Both the position numbers and the translations under genes were made by a program. The notes under the pieces were generated by a model that worked only from the letters and a program-made list of their open reading frames with translations, was not told where the DNA came from and did no database searches. From positions 1-64,000 of the forward strand of contig JAUXWZ010000085.1 of assembly GCA_030684835.1 (NCBI GenBank): DNA of 64,000 nucleotides, written 5' to 3'. Position 1 is the first letter of the stretch. The number at the start of each line of letters is the position of its first letter. Source of the stretch: Beijerinckiaceae bacterium (lineage in GTDB: Bacteria; Pseudomonadota; Alphaproteobacteria; Rhizobiales; Beijerinckiaceae). Of this stretch, positions 50,131 through 60,032 are shown piece by piece.

Positions 50131-51162
50131 TTACTTTCCCGATGGCTTCAGAATTTCCTTCAACCGCGCAATGACAGGCGCTGGCGTCGCGTCAATGTCG
50201 GCCAGCAGCTTCTGCATATCCTCGCCATTTGTGGGCGATGGCGCCTCACCCATGAGCTTGGTGAACTCACCCTTGTAGCCGGGGTCGTTCATCGTGTCGG
50301 CAAACGCCTTGCGCATCTCTCGGGCGCGGTCGGCGGCGACGCCGGGGGGCGCGAGATAAGGCCGCGTGATGTTTTGTGGCGTGACGAGCACTCTCATCAA
50401 TTGCTTGCCGGCCTGATCGGGAATCAGATCAATGGCGAGCGGCACGTCCATCGCCTCGGGGTGCTTTTCGAGTGCAAGCTGCACGAGAAAATTGAGTTTC
50501 TTGTCGCGCACCCAGTCGGGCTTGGCGGACTTGAGACTGGACCAGCCCCAGCCGCAGCGGCCGTCTGTTTCGCCGCGCTCGATAGCGATGACGGTTTCCT
50601 GCGTGCCGACGTAGCCGCTGATAAGCCGGAACTTTGTCCCCAGCGTTGCATTCAGCGCCAGCGGGAAAATATCCGTCGATGATGCGGCGCCCGTGCCCGC
50701 CACTGTCGCCTCTCGCTCCATCGCGTCCTTGATCGTCTTGATGGGCGAGGCGTGCCACGTCGCGCAGAAGCTCGCGTCCTTCTCCAGAGCGCCGATCGCG
50801 GTAAAGTCGCTGATCTTGTAGTCGACATTGCGGGTCGAAATCAGCGGCTCGATGATCGGCCCCGTCGCAAAAGCGCCGATATACGTGGCGTCCTTTGGCG
50901 CGACCTGACGCAGATGTTCCAGCAGGCGCACGCCGCCCGCGCCCGGCATCAGTGCGACAATGACCTGCGGCTTGCCGGGGACGTGGGCGCTGAGAAAGCG
51001 CGAGACCATGCGCGCGCCAATGTCGATACCGCCGCCGGCGGTGCCGCCAACTGCAAGGGTAACCACCTTGCCCTTGAAGTATCCATCCTCCTGCGCGTGC
51101 GCTGCGCCGGACGCCATAATGGATACTGCGCCAAGAAGTATGGCGCGCAATGTTCCGGTCAT
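50131..51162 (-). CDS. Tripartite tricarboxylate transporter (Bug-like) substrate-binding protein
   Basis: Signal peptide MTGTLRAILLGAVSIMASGAAHA; KVVTLAVGGTAGGGIDIGARMVSRFLSAHVPGKPQVIVALMPGAGG. Confidence 0.75.
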   Translation of the reverse strand: MTGTLRAILLGAVSIMASGAAHAQEDGYFKGKVVTLAVGGTAGGGIDIGARMVSRFLSAHVPGKPQVIVALMPGAGGVRLLEHLRQVAPKDATYIGAFATGPIIEPLISTRNVDYKISDFTAIGALEKDASFCATWHASPIKTIKDAMEREATVAGTGAASSTDIFPLALNATLGTKFRLISGYVGTQETVIAIERGETDGRCGWGWSSLKSAKPDWVRDKKLNFLVQLALEKHPEAMDVPLAIDLIPDQAGKQLMRVLVTPQNITRPYLAPPGVAADRAREMRKAFADTMNDPGYKGEFTKLMGEAPSPTNGEDMQKLLADIDATPAPVIARLKEILKPSGK

Positions 51163-51266
51163 TTTTTCCCTCCCTTGTTTCTTGAAGACGTCTCCATCTT
51201 GCACAGGCGCGCCCCATCGCCAAGAGGCGCAGGGCGTTGCCAGATCAAGCGCCGGCGCCCAGCGGA

Positions 51267-52364
51267 TCAATCGCCGCGCGCGTGCGCCGCGACCTTCAAC
51301 ATGACGCTAGGCAGCGCTTCCATTTGCTCCAGCTTGTCCTCAGGGCGCCAGCGGCAGCCCTCCGGCGCGGCGGCGTCTGCAGCAACATCGGCGCGAAACA
51401 CGACAAGCGACAGCGCGAAATGGGTGAACACATGCTCCACCTCCCCCGCAAGCCTGCGCCACCGCGCCGCCAACGGCGCGGATTCGCGCGCCGTGTTCAT
51501 GTCGAAGTCCACGCTCCACACCGCGCCGGGGAACTCGCTCATGCCGCCCAGCAGGCCCTTGGGCGGCCGTGTGCGCACGAGGACGCAGTTATCCGCGCGC
51601 CGGGCGTAGAAAATGGCGCCGAAGCGACGCGGACGCTCCACCTTGGCCGCGCGCACGGGAAAACGTTCCTGATCGCCGCTGGCGCGCGCGCTGCACAGAT
51701 CCATCAGCGGGCAGATGGCGCAGGCGGGCTTTCTTGGCGTGCAGATCGTGGCGCCCAGATCCATCATCGCCTGGGCGAAATCGCCCGCACGCGCCCCCGG
51801 CGTCATCTCGTCGGCCCGCGCGCGGATGAGCGGCTTGGCTGCGGGCATCGCCTCGCTGATGGAGAACAGCCGCGCAACGACGCGCTCCACGTTTCCGTCC
51901 ACCACCACGGCGCGCTGGCCAAACGCAATCGCCGCGATGGCCGCTGATGTGTAGGGGCCGATGCCCGGCAGCGCGCGCAGGCCCGCCTCGTCGCCCGGAA
52001 AAACGCCGCCGAGATCGGCCGCGACCGCTTTCGCGCAGGCGTGCAGATTGCGGGCGCGGCTATAATAGCCAAGTCCCGCCCATTCTTTCATCACATCTTC
52101 GACGGGCGCCGCCGCCAGATCGGCGACAGTCGGCCAGACGTGCAGAAAGCGCAGATAATACGGCTTTACCGCCTGCACTGTCGTTTGCTGCAGCATGATT
52201 TCCGACAGCCAGACCGCATAAGGGTCGGCGCGTTCGCCCGGCTCGGCGCGCCATGGCAGCCTGCGCCGTGAGCGATCGTACCAGGCAAGCAGCAGCGGCG
52301 CCGCCTCCTTGCGCTTTGCGTCGCGCGAGGCGCGGGTTAGCATTGCGTCAGAGCGAGGCGACAT
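51267..52364 (-). CDS. mutY: A/G-specific adenine glycosylase
   Basis: RRRLPWRAEPGERADPYAVWLSEIMLQQTTVQAVKPYYLRFL; LPGIGPYTSAAIAAIAFGQRAVVVDGNVERVVARLF; C-x6-C-x2-C-x5-C cluster. Confidence 0.95.
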   Translation of the reverse strand: MSPRSDAMLTRASRDAKRKEAAPLLLAWYDRSRRRLPWRAEPGERADPYAVWLSEIMLQQTTVQAVKPYYLRFLHVWPTVADLAAAPVEDVMKEWAGLGYYSRARNLHACAKAVAADLGGVFPGDEAGLRALPGIGPYTSAAIAAIAFGQRAVVVDGNVERVVARLFSISEAMPAAKPLIRARADEMTPGARAGDFAQAMMDLGATICTPRKPACAICPLMDLCSARASGDQERFPVRAAKVERPRRFGAIFYARRADNCVLVRTRPPKGLLGGMSEFPGAVWSVDFDMNTARESAPLAARWRRLAGEVEHVFTHFALSLVVFRADVAADAAAPEGCRWRPEDKLEQMEALPSVMLKVAAHARGD

Positions 52365-52405
52365 CAGCGCCCGCGCAACGTGGCCTGAGGAAAAGGGCGA
52401 GCTTC

Positions 52406-53110
52406 ATGCACAACAGCTTTATACCCCCGGAAGTGGTCGAGCGCGTCATCAAGCGGCGCGGCCGCGAGCATATTCACGACGATCTGACGCCAAGCAAGAC
52501 GGCGCTTGTCGTGGTCGACATGCAGAACGCCTTTATGCCCGGCCCCCTCGCCCACAGCCCTTGCGAAATGGCGGAAAAGATCATCCCGCAGATCAACCGG
52601 CTTGCGCAGGCCGTGCGCGAAACGGGCGGGGTCGTCGTGTGGATCCAGACCGCCTGCACGAAGGGCGACATCATCGGCTGGTCCAACTCCATCAAGATCA
52701 CGCGGCCCGAGCGCGCCGCGATGCGCGCCAAGGCTCTGGCGCGCGGCTCCGATGGTTACGCGCTGCACCCGGATATGGACGCCAAGCCCGATGATCTCTT
52801 CATCGAAAAACATCGCTTCTCGGCGTTCATTCAGGGCTCGTCCGATCTGGATTCAGTGCTGCGCGATCTGGGCGTCGACACGGTGCTTGTCACCGGCACC
52901 GTGACGAACGTGTGCTGCGAATCGACGGCCCGCGACGCAATGATGCTCAATTACAAGGTTGTGATGGTGAGCGACTGCAACGCCGCCGACAACGACGAGG
53001 AGCATAACGCCAGCCTGCGCGCGATCTACCTCACGTTTGGCGACGTGATGGATTCGAACATGACCATCGACATTTTGAAGCGGCGGAGTAACGCGCGGGC
53101 TGCGGAGTAG
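52406..53110 (+). CDS. Isochorismatase family cysteine hydrolase
   Basis: TALVVVDMQNAFMPGP; VLVTGTVTNVCCESTARDAMMLNYKVVMVSDCNA; ATG at 52406. Confidence 0.92.
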   Translation: MHNSFIPPEVVERVIKRRGREHIHDDLTPSKTALVVVDMQNAFMPGPLAHSPCEMAEKIIPQINRLAQAVRETGGVVVWIQTACTKGDIIGWSNSIKITRPERAAMRAKALARGSDGYALHPDMDAKPDDLFIEKHRFSAFIQGSSDLDSVLRDLGVDTVLVTGTVTNVCCESTARDAMMLNYKVVMVSDCNAADNDEEHNASLRAIYLTFGDVMDSNMTIDILKRRSNARAAE

Positions 53111-53199
53111 CGGGGAAAAGACGATTGCGTTTGCCGGCCACAAGCGCAATCAGGTTTCCCACCCGTGCGCCAGCCGTCGCCGCGTGCTAACCTCTCGTC

Positions 53200-53712
53200 A
53201 TGTCCCTGCCCCCAAAGCGAAAGTCCTCGCGTCCGACGTCGCTTGCCGAACTCATCGGCAAGGCGCTCGATCCCGTGATCGCCAAACAGGGGTTTGGCGA
53301 GAGCGACGTCATTCTCCACTGGCGCGACATCGCCGGCGCCCGTCTGGCGGCCGTGAGCGATCCCATACGCCTGCAATGGCCGCCGCGCCCGCCGGGCCGT
53401 TCGCCCGAGGCGCCGCCGGATGCGGCAACGCTGGTCGTGCGAATCGAGGGCGCCTTTGCGCTGGAGCTGCAGCATCTGGCCCCCCTCGTCATCGAGCGGG
53501 TCAACGCCCGGCTGGGGTGGAAATGCGTAGGACGCATTAGCATGCGGCAGGGGCCGTCCCACCGCCTGCCCGTGCGGCCGGTGCGCCGTGCGCCAGACCC
53601 GCAGGCGGCGCGGGAGGCGCAGGAAGCCGTCGCATCAATCGAGGATGAAGGGCTGCGCGCCGCGCTAGCGCGGCTGGGCGCAGGGGCGCTGACAGCGACG
53701 CGCAAGCGCTGA
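53200..53712 (+). CDS. DUF721 / DciA-family protein
   Basis: LAELIGKALDPVIAKQGFGESDVILHWRDIAGARLAAVSDPIRLQWP; LELQHLAPLVIERVNARLG. Confidence 0.82.
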   Translation: MSLPPKRKSSRPTSLAELIGKALDPVIAKQGFGESDVILHWRDIAGARLAAVSDPIRLQWPPRPPGRSPEAPPDAATLVVRIEGAFALELQHLAPLVIERVNARLGWKCVGRISMRQGPSHRLPVRPVRRAPDPQAAREAQEAVASIEDEGLRAALARLGAGALTATRKR

Positions 53713-53872
53713 ATTTGTCCCTGGGGCGATGACATTCGCGCGAGGAGACGAGTTTCGCGAAGGCCCCGCTTGCCCGTGACCCTCGACTTGCCACAATGTG
53801 CGACTTATTCAGCCTCCTAGACTCAGCGCAGCCGGATTACTCCGGCCCAGTGCTCCAGAAACGGGACACGAT

Positions 53873-54526
53873 ATGACGACTTTTCCGACGACCCGCCGCC
53901 GTTTTCTCGAAATCGCAGGAACGTGCGCCGCGATCGCCTCCTTCCCCGGCCTCATCGCCCCGGCCTTTGCGCAAGCGGCAACGGTCTCGCGGGAGGCGCT
54001 TTTGAAGGAAGGTCCGCTGCCAGACCTTTGGATGGGCTCGAAGGACGCGCCGGTCACCATCGTCGAATATGCCTCGACCACCTGCTCCCATTGCGCCGCC
54101 TTCCACGGCGGCACTTTCAAGGAATTGAAGGACAAATACATCGACACCGGCAAGGTGCGTTTTGTGCTGCGCGAGTTCGCGCTGAACCCCGTGGACATGG
54201 CCGCCTACATGCTGGCGCGCTGCTCGGACGACCGTCGCGACGCAGTGGTTGGCCTGCTGTTCGCGCAGCAAAAGGTGTGGCTGACGGATAAGCCGCTCGG
54301 GGCCCTCAGCCAGATCCTTCGCCAGACCGGCATGTCGCAGGAGCGGTTCGAGACCTGCCTGAAGGACAAGGCGCTTTACGACAAGCTGGCGGAAGCCCGC
54401 GATCTGGCGGCCAAGGACTACGGCGTCAGCTCGACCCCGACGTTCTTTGTCAACGGGACGCGTCTTGTCGGCAACGTGACGCTTGCCGAAATGGAAAAGC
54501 TGATCCTGCCCGCCATCAAGACTTGA
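53873..54526 (+). CDS. DsbA family thioredoxin-fold protein, Tat-type signal
   Basis: TTRRRFLEIAGTCAAIASFPGLIAPAFA; APVTIVEYASTTCSHCAAFHGGTFKELKDKYIDTGKVRFVLREF (CSHC). Confidence 0.92.
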   Translation: MTTFPTTRRRFLEIAGTCAAIASFPGLIAPAFAQAATVSREALLKEGPLPDLWMGSKDAPVTIVEYASTTCSHCAAFHGGTFKELKDKYIDTGKVRFVLREFALNPVDMAAYMLARCSDDRRDAVVGLLFAQQKVWLTDKPLGALSQILRQTGMSQERFETCLKDKALYDKLAEARDLAAKDYGVSSTPTFFVNGTRLVGNVTLAEMEKLILPAIKT

Positions 54527-54750
54527 GCGGAGGCCCCAAAGCGGGCGTTTCACACAGGAAAATAGCCTCCACGGCTTGCGTCGCGCGGACGTTTGTGACG
54601 GCTTAGGAGCCTGCTTCCGGCAGGCTTGGCCAGCGTTACGGACAAGGTGCGGGCAAGCGAATCGCAGCGGTTCGGCGCGCACTTGCGCAGTCTGCCGCCC
54701 GTCGTTCCATGGACCCTTTGCGCGAGGGGTCCGCGTGGGGATGTAGTTAA

Positions 54751-57700
54751 ATGAAATTCAACCGGTTGAGGCTCGTCGGCTTCAAAAGCTTTTGCGAAGG
54801 GACCGATTTTCAAATCGAGCCGGGCCTGACCGGCGTCGTGGGCCCCAACGGTTGCGGCAAATCCAATCTCGTCGAAGCCATGCGCTGGGTGATGGGCGAG
54901 AACTCCTACAAATCCATGCGCGCCTCCGGCATGGACGACGTCATCTTCTCCGGCTCGGGCAATCGCCCCGGGCGCAACATGGCCGAAGTGGCGCTCGTTC
55001 TCGATAATTCCGACCGCACGGCGCCCGCCGCCTTCAACGACGCCGATCTTCTGGAGGTAAGCCGCCGTATCGAACGTGAGCAGGGCTCCGTCTATCGCGT
55101 CAACGGCAAGGAAGTGCGCGCGCGCGACATCCAGTTACTCTTCGCCGACGCCTCCACCGGCGCACGCTCGCCCGCCATGGTGCGGCAGGGCCAGATTGGC
55201 GAAATCATTTCCGCCAAGCCGCAGCAGCGCCGCCGTATTCTAGAAGAAGCCGCCGGCGTCGCGGGTCTTCATTCGCGCCGGCACGAGGCGGAATTGCGCC
55301 TCAAGGCTGCGGAAGACAATCTCAATCGTCTTGAAGACGTGATGAAACAGCTCGACTCGCAGGTCGACAGCCTGCGCCGTCAAGCCCGTCAGGCGGGACG
55401 CTACAAGAATCTCGCGTCCGACATTCGCAAGAACGAAGCGTTAGTGCTGCACATTTCGCATCGCGACATCGTGCGCCAGCTGGGCGAGGCCGAGCGCAAG
55501 CTGCAGGAGGACGAACGGGCGGTCGAGGACCGCACGAAAGGTCAGGCGGAAGCCGCACGCATGCAGGCCATCGCGGCCTATGAATTGCCGCCGCTACGCG
55601 ATGGCGAGGCCAAGGCTGGCGCGACGCTTCAACGGCTTGTGCTCGCACGCGAACAGCTGGAAGGCGAAGAGCAGCGCGCCAAGCAGCGCGAAGCCGAACT
55701 CGAACGCCGTCTCGCCCAACTGGATCGCGATCTTGCGCGCGAAAAGGCGATGATCGCGGACGCAGCCGGCGTGCTGGCGCGACTCGACGCGGAAAAGGCC
55801 GATCTCGACGCGGCCGCCGAAGAATCCGAAGAAAGCGACTGGGCCGCCAAGGAACGACTGGCTGATTCAGAAGGCCGCCTCGCCGAATGCGAGCAGGCGC
55901 TGGCGCTGGCGCAGGGCGCGCTGGCCGATCTGAACGCGCGGCGCGGCGCGCTGGAAAGCGGACTGGCGGCGGAAGACCAGCGGCTGCGCCGGTTCGAGGC
56001 CGATCTGGCAAACGTCATGCGTGAGCTGGACGCGCTGCGCGAACAATCTGGCTCCGACGACGACTTGATGGCCGCGGCCGAGCGGCTCGAAGACGCGCAG
56101 GCCGCGCTCGACATGGCGGAAGAATCCGCGATGGGCGCCGAGGAGGCGCATGCGCAGGCCCGCGAACGCGAAACTACCACGCGCACGCCCCACACCGAGG
56201 CCGAACGCAAGGCGCAGCGGCTCGAAACCGAAGTGCGTACGCTCTCCAAAATGCTCGCGACCGCAGAGAGCGACCTTTGGCCGCCAGTGGTCGAAGAGAT
56301 CGCCGTCGAGAAGGGCTATGAGGCTGCGCTCGGCGCGGCGCTGGGCGACGATCTCGACGCGTCCACCAACACATCCGCCCCCGCTCACTGGAGCCTGGCT
56401 GGTCCGCAGGCCGACGACCCCGCCCTGCCGCCCGGCGTCACGCCACTGGCGGAGATGGTGGCGGCGCCGCCCCAGCTGGCGCGCAGACTCGCGCAGATTG
56501 GCGTCGTCGTGCGCGGCGATGGCGCGAACTTCCAGAAATTACTCAAGCCCGGTCAGCGGCTCGTTTCGAAAGAGGGCGATCTCTGGCGTTGGGACGGGTT
56601 TACCGCCGCCGCCGAAGCGCCGACGCCCGCCGCACGCCGCCTTGTAGAAAAGAACCGGCTGGGCGATCTGACAATCGAAGCCGAAGTGGCGCGCGAAACC
56701 GCAGAGGCTCTGAAGCGCGAGAACGAAATTGCCGTCGCCAAAGTGCGCGAGGCGGAAACCGCTGAAACACAGGCCCGCGCGCATCTGCGCAACGCCCAGC
56801 GGGCGCTAACAGAGGCGCGCGACGCCTCCAGCGCCGCCGAGCGTAAACGCTCAGCCAACGCATCCCGCGTGTCGGCGCTTGAGGAGGCGGCAAGCCGCCT
56901 CACCGTGAGCCGCGATGAAGCCGCTCGCGCCCATGCGGAGGCCGATGAGGCGCTGCATACGCTCAGCGCCACGCAGGCGCTGCAAACAAAATTGGAGCGC
57001 GCCCGCGCGTCCGCCGCCCATGCCCGCGCGGAAGCGGGAGAAGCGCGCGCCGCCGTGCAAGGCCTTGCACGCGAAGCGCAGATCCGCGCCCAGCGCAGGC
57101 AGGCGATTGAGACCGAGCGCCAGTCGTGGGAACAACGTCAATCTGGTGCAACTCGCCAGATTGATGATTTCGAAGAGCGAATCGCGGAAGCGCGCGAAGA
57201 GCAGAGCGAACTCGCTGAGGCGCCCGAACTGTTCCTGCAGCGCCGCCGCGCGCTAATGGGTGAGATTGATCAGGCCGAGGAAGCGCGCAAGCTGGCGTCC
57301 GACAAACGCGCGGAAGCCGAGACGCGCCTTGCCGAATCCGATCGCGCCGCGCGCGGGGCGCTGGAATCCATGAGCGCGGTGCGCGAGGCGCGCGCCCGCT
57401 CCGAGCAACGGCTGGAAGGCCTGCGCCAGCGCCGCGAAGACCTTGAGCGCACCATCGCGGCCGACCTTGAATGCGAGCCGCACCAGCTTGCCGAACTCGC
57501 TGGCGTCTCCGCCAATGACGATAATCTTCCCGACGCCGACGTTATCGCGCGCAAACTTGAAGAACTGAAGCAGGATCGTGAGCGCCTGGGCGCCGTCAAC
57601 CTGCGCGCGGACGATGAGTTGACCGACGTCGAAACGCGCCGCGACGCGATGGCCGCCGAACAGCAGGACCTCACCGACGCCATTCGTAAACTGCGCACGG

Positions 57701-58215
57701 CGATCCAGAATCTCAACAAGGAAGGCCGTGAACGACTCGTCGCGGCGTTCGATGTGGTGAATGGCCATTTCAAAGAGCTGTTCACGACGCTGTTTGGCGG
57801 CGGCTCCGCCGAGTTGCAACTGGTGGAAAGCGACGATCCGCTGGAAGCGGGCCTCGAAATTCTCGCGCGCCCGCCCGGCAAGAAGCCGCAGACGATGACG
57901 CTGCTGTCAGGCGGCGAGCAGGCGCTGACCGCGATGTCGCTGATCTTCGCGGTGTTCCTCACCAATCCCTCGCCAATCTGCGTGCTCGACGAAGTGGACG
58001 CGCCCCTCGACGACGCCAACGTGGAGCGCTTCTGCGATCTGCTCGAAGAAATGCGCAAGCGTACCGACACGCGCTTCGTCACCATCACGCATAACCCGAT
58101 CACGATGGCCCGCATGGATCGCCTGTTCGGCGTGACGATGGCGGAACGCGGCGTGTCGCAGCTTGTGAGCGTCGATCTTGGTCAGGCTGAGCGCATGGTG
58201 GAAGCGGCGGAATAA
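54751..58215 (+). CDS. smc: Chromosome segregation protein SMC
   Basis: MKFNRLRLVGFKSFCEGTDFQIEPGLTGVVGPNGCGKSNLVEAMRWVMGE; coiled coils; LLSGGEQALTAMSLIFAVFLTNPSPICVLDEVDAPLDDANVERF. Confidence 0.97.
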   Translation: MKFNRLRLVGFKSFCEGTDFQIEPGLTGVVGPNGCGKSNLVEAMRWVMGENSYKSMRASGMDDVIFSGSGNRPGRNMAEVALVLDNSDRTAPAAFNDADLLEVSRRIEREQGSVYRVNGKEVRARDIQLLFADASTGARSPAMVRQGQIGEIISAKPQQRRRILEEAAGVAGLHSRRHEAELRLKAAEDNLNRLEDVMKQLDSQVDSLRRQARQAGRYKNLASDIRKNEALVLHISHRDIVRQLGEAERKLQEDERAVEDRTKGQAEAARMQAIAAYELPPLRDGEAKAGATLQRLVLAREQLEGEEQRAKQREAELERRLAQLDRDLAREKAMIADAAGVLARLDAEKADLDAAAEESEESDWAAKERLADSEGRLAECEQALALAQGALADLNARRGALESGLAAEDQRLRRFEADLANVMRELDALREQSGSDDDLMAAAERLEDAQAALDMAEESAMGAEEAHAQARERETTTRTPHTEAERKAQRLETEVRTLSKMLATAESDLWPPVVEEIAVEKGYEAALGAALGDDLDASTNTSAPAHWSLAGPQADDPALPPGVTPLAEMVAAPPQLARRLAQIGVVVRGDGANFQKLLKPGQRLVSKEGDLWRWDGFTAAAEAPTPAARRLVEKNRLGDLTIEAEVARETAEALKRENEIAVAKVREAETAETQARAHLRNAQRALTEARDASSAAERKRSANASRVSALEEAASRLTVSRDEAARAHAEADEALHTLSATQALQTKLERARASAAHARAEAGEARAAVQGLAREAQIRAQRRQAIETERQSWEQRQSGATRQIDDFEERIAEAREEQSELAEAPELFLQRRRALMGEIDQAEEARKLASDKRAEAETRLAESDRAARGALESMSAVREARARSEQRLEGLRQRREDLERTIAADLECEPHQLAELAGVSANDDNLPDADVIARKLEELKQDRERLGAVNLRADDELTDVETRRDAMAAEQQDLTDAIRKLRTAIQNLNKEGRERLVAAFDVVNGHFKELFTTLFGGGSAELQLVESDDPLEAGLEILARPPGKKPQTMTLLSGGEQALTAMSLIFAVFLTNPSPICVLDEVDAPLDDANVERFCDLLEEMRKRTDTRFVTITHNPITMARMDRLFGVTMAERGVSQLVSVDLGQAERMVEAAE

Positions 58216-58247
58216 GCTTAAAACACCGCTCCTGTCACAGACCTTCC

Positions 58248-58281
58248 GAAAGCCCGCCTGCTACCCGCTGGCGGGCTTTTC
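58248..58281 (+). terminator. Rho-independent-type terminator downstream of smc
   Basis: GAAAGCCCGCC-tgctacccgct-GGCGGGCTTTTC hairpin with T-run, about 33 bp after the smc stop. Confidence 0.75.
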
Positions 58282-58323
58282 GCTGCCGCAGCCGCATCGC
58301 CCGCCTTGCGTCGCTGGCAATAA

Positions 58324-58338
58324 TGTTATAATATTACA
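58324..58338. promoter_or_regulatory. Zur-box-like near-palindrome TGTTATAATATTACA
   Basis: AT-rich near-palindrome in GC-rich context; one mismatch to TGTTATAATATAACA-type Zur boxes; upstream of a COG0523 GTPase. Confidence 0.5.
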
Positions 58339-58390
58339 ATCATCGATCGGCTCCCATCCAGCCGAATGACCCAGGTCAAACGCGCTAGCT

Positions 58391-58450
58391 GGCGCACGTA
58401 CTTGTGGGCGCAGGCATTTGCGCGTGCGTGCTTGTAGGCGCGCGCGGTCG
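58391..58450. repeat. Imperfect 2 x 30-bp direct repeat in the leader upstream of the CobW-like gene
   Basis: ggcgcacgtacttgtgggcgcaggcatttg / cgcgtgcgtgcttgtaggcgcgcgcggtcg, with CTTGTRGGCG at exact 30-bp spacing. Confidence 0.45.
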
Positions 58451-58525
58451 GGACAAACCCAATAACGAGGCGCCCAAGTCAATTGGCGCCTTCCATTTTA
58501 ACGGATGCGACGCGAGGTTGGATTG

Positions 58526-59488
58526 ATGAGCGACAAGCTGCCTGTAACGGTTATCACCGGGTATCTGGGCGCGGGAAAGACGACCCTGCTCAACCGCATC
58601 CTAAGCGAGGCGCATGGACGCCGCTACGCAGTCATTGTGAACGAGTTCGGGCAGATTGGCATCGACAACGATCTCGTTGTGGGCGCCGACGAAGAAGTCT
58701 TCGAGATGAACAACGGCTGCATCTGCTGCACAGTGCGAGGCGATCTTATCCGCATCTTCGACGGGCTGATGCGTCGCCGAAACAAGTTCGACGGAATTAT
58801 CGTCGAGACAACAGGTCTTGCCGATCCGGCCCCTGTCGCGCAGACGTTTTTCATGGATGACGATGTCGCCAACGCCACGCGACTTGACTCCATCATCACT
58901 GTCGCCGACGCGAAATTCCTTCCCGGCCAGTTACGGGACGCGCAAGAGGCGGCGGAACAGATTGCGTTCGCCGACACGATCCTGCTCAACAAAACCGACC
59001 TCGTGTCAGCTACGGAACTTCGCGCGCTCGAAACCCGCATGCGCACGATCAATCCTTACGCAAAAATGCATTTCACGCAGAAGTGTGAGATCGATCTGGC
59101 TGACGTGCTCAACCGCAATGCGTTCGATCTCAACCACATTCTCGAGATAGAGCCGAACTTCCTGTCGGGCGAAGACGATCACGATCATGACGACGGCATT
59201 ACTTCGGTGTCGTTCGAGATCGAAGGCGACGTCAATCCAGAAAAGTTCATGCCGTGGATTCACGGCGTCGTGCAAAAGGACGGCGTCGACATCCTTCGCT
59301 CGAAGGGCATAATCGCCATGGCGAACGACCCCTTCCGTTTCGTCTATCAGGGCGTGCACATGCTGATGAGCGGGGACAAGCAGCGTGCGTGGCGCGAGGG
59401 CGAGAAGCGGGTGTCGCGTATCGTATTCATTGGCCGAAATTTGGATGAAGAAAAACTTCGCGTTGGGTTCCATAAATGCAAGGCGTGA
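58526..59488 (+). CDS. CobW/COG0523-family GTP-binding protein
   Basis: TVITGYLGAGKTTLLNRIL; NGCICCTVRGDLIRI (CxCC); LLNKTDLV; His/Asp-rich EDDHDHDDG; ATG at 58526. Confidence 0.93.
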   Translation: MSDKLPVTVITGYLGAGKTTLLNRILSEAHGRRYAVIVNEFGQIGIDNDLVVGADEEVFEMNNGCICCTVRGDLIRIFDGLMRRRNKFDGIIVETTGLADPAPVAQTFFMDDDVANATRLDSIITVADAKFLPGQLRDAQEAAEQIAFADTILLNKTDLVSATELRALETRMRTINPYAKMHFTQKCEIDLADVLNRNAFDLNHILEIEPNFLSGEDDHDHDDGITSVSFEIEGDVNPEKFMPWIHGVVQKDGVDILRSKGIIAMANDPFRFVYQGVHMLMSGDKQRAWREGEKRVSRIVFIGRNLDEEKLRVGFHKCKA

Positions 59489-60012
59489 GAGCTATCGTTA
59501 TCGCCGTCGGTGCGTTTGCAAGTATGAGCATGCAAGCGCGAGCGGAACACGAAACTGTCGCGGGTCCTTGGGGTGAACTGAAAGATCATGTCAGTCCTCT
59601 TGTCCTCAAGGATGAGGCTGCGCGGGACACACATTACAGAAGACACCTCATGCGCACGCTATCCGGTCACTTGCGCGCCATTGAAGCTGTCTTGCGGTAC
59701 GATGCGGATTACGCCGGCGCCCTCAAAGTTCACGCGCGTGGGATTAGCGATCTGTCGCATCTCGTTCCCGCACCCTTCGCGCAACCTAGTCCCGCAGACG
59801 CGGGGAGGCCGGGAGCCAAGCCTGCACTCTGGGCAAACGCCGATAAGTTTCAAGCTCACGCCGCCGGCTTCCAGAAGGCGGCCGCTGCGCTTGGCGATCT
59901 GCCTGCCCTAGAAGGCGCAAACATCGAGGCGTGGCGGGCTTCTTTCACGCTCGTGCGTCACGAGTGCCTGGCCTGCCATCAGCAATTCCGCACCTTTGCG
60001 CCTCAGCGCTGA
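59476..60012 (+). CDS. Cytochrome c'-like exported protein
   Basis: Signal peptide; helical body; C-terminal RHECLACHQQFRTF (CxxCH); overlaps the CobW-like stop by 13 bp. Confidence 0.8.
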   Translation: MQGVRAIVIAVGAFASMSMQARAEHETVAGPWGELKDHVSPLVLKDEAARDTHYRRHLMRTLSGHLRAIEAVLRYDADYAGALKVHARGISDLSHLVPAPFAQPSPADAGRPGAKPALWANADKFQAHAAGFQKAAAALGDLPALEGANIEAWRASFTLVRHECLACHQQFRTFAPQR

Positions 60013-60032
60013 GCACGTCGCATCCGATCAGA

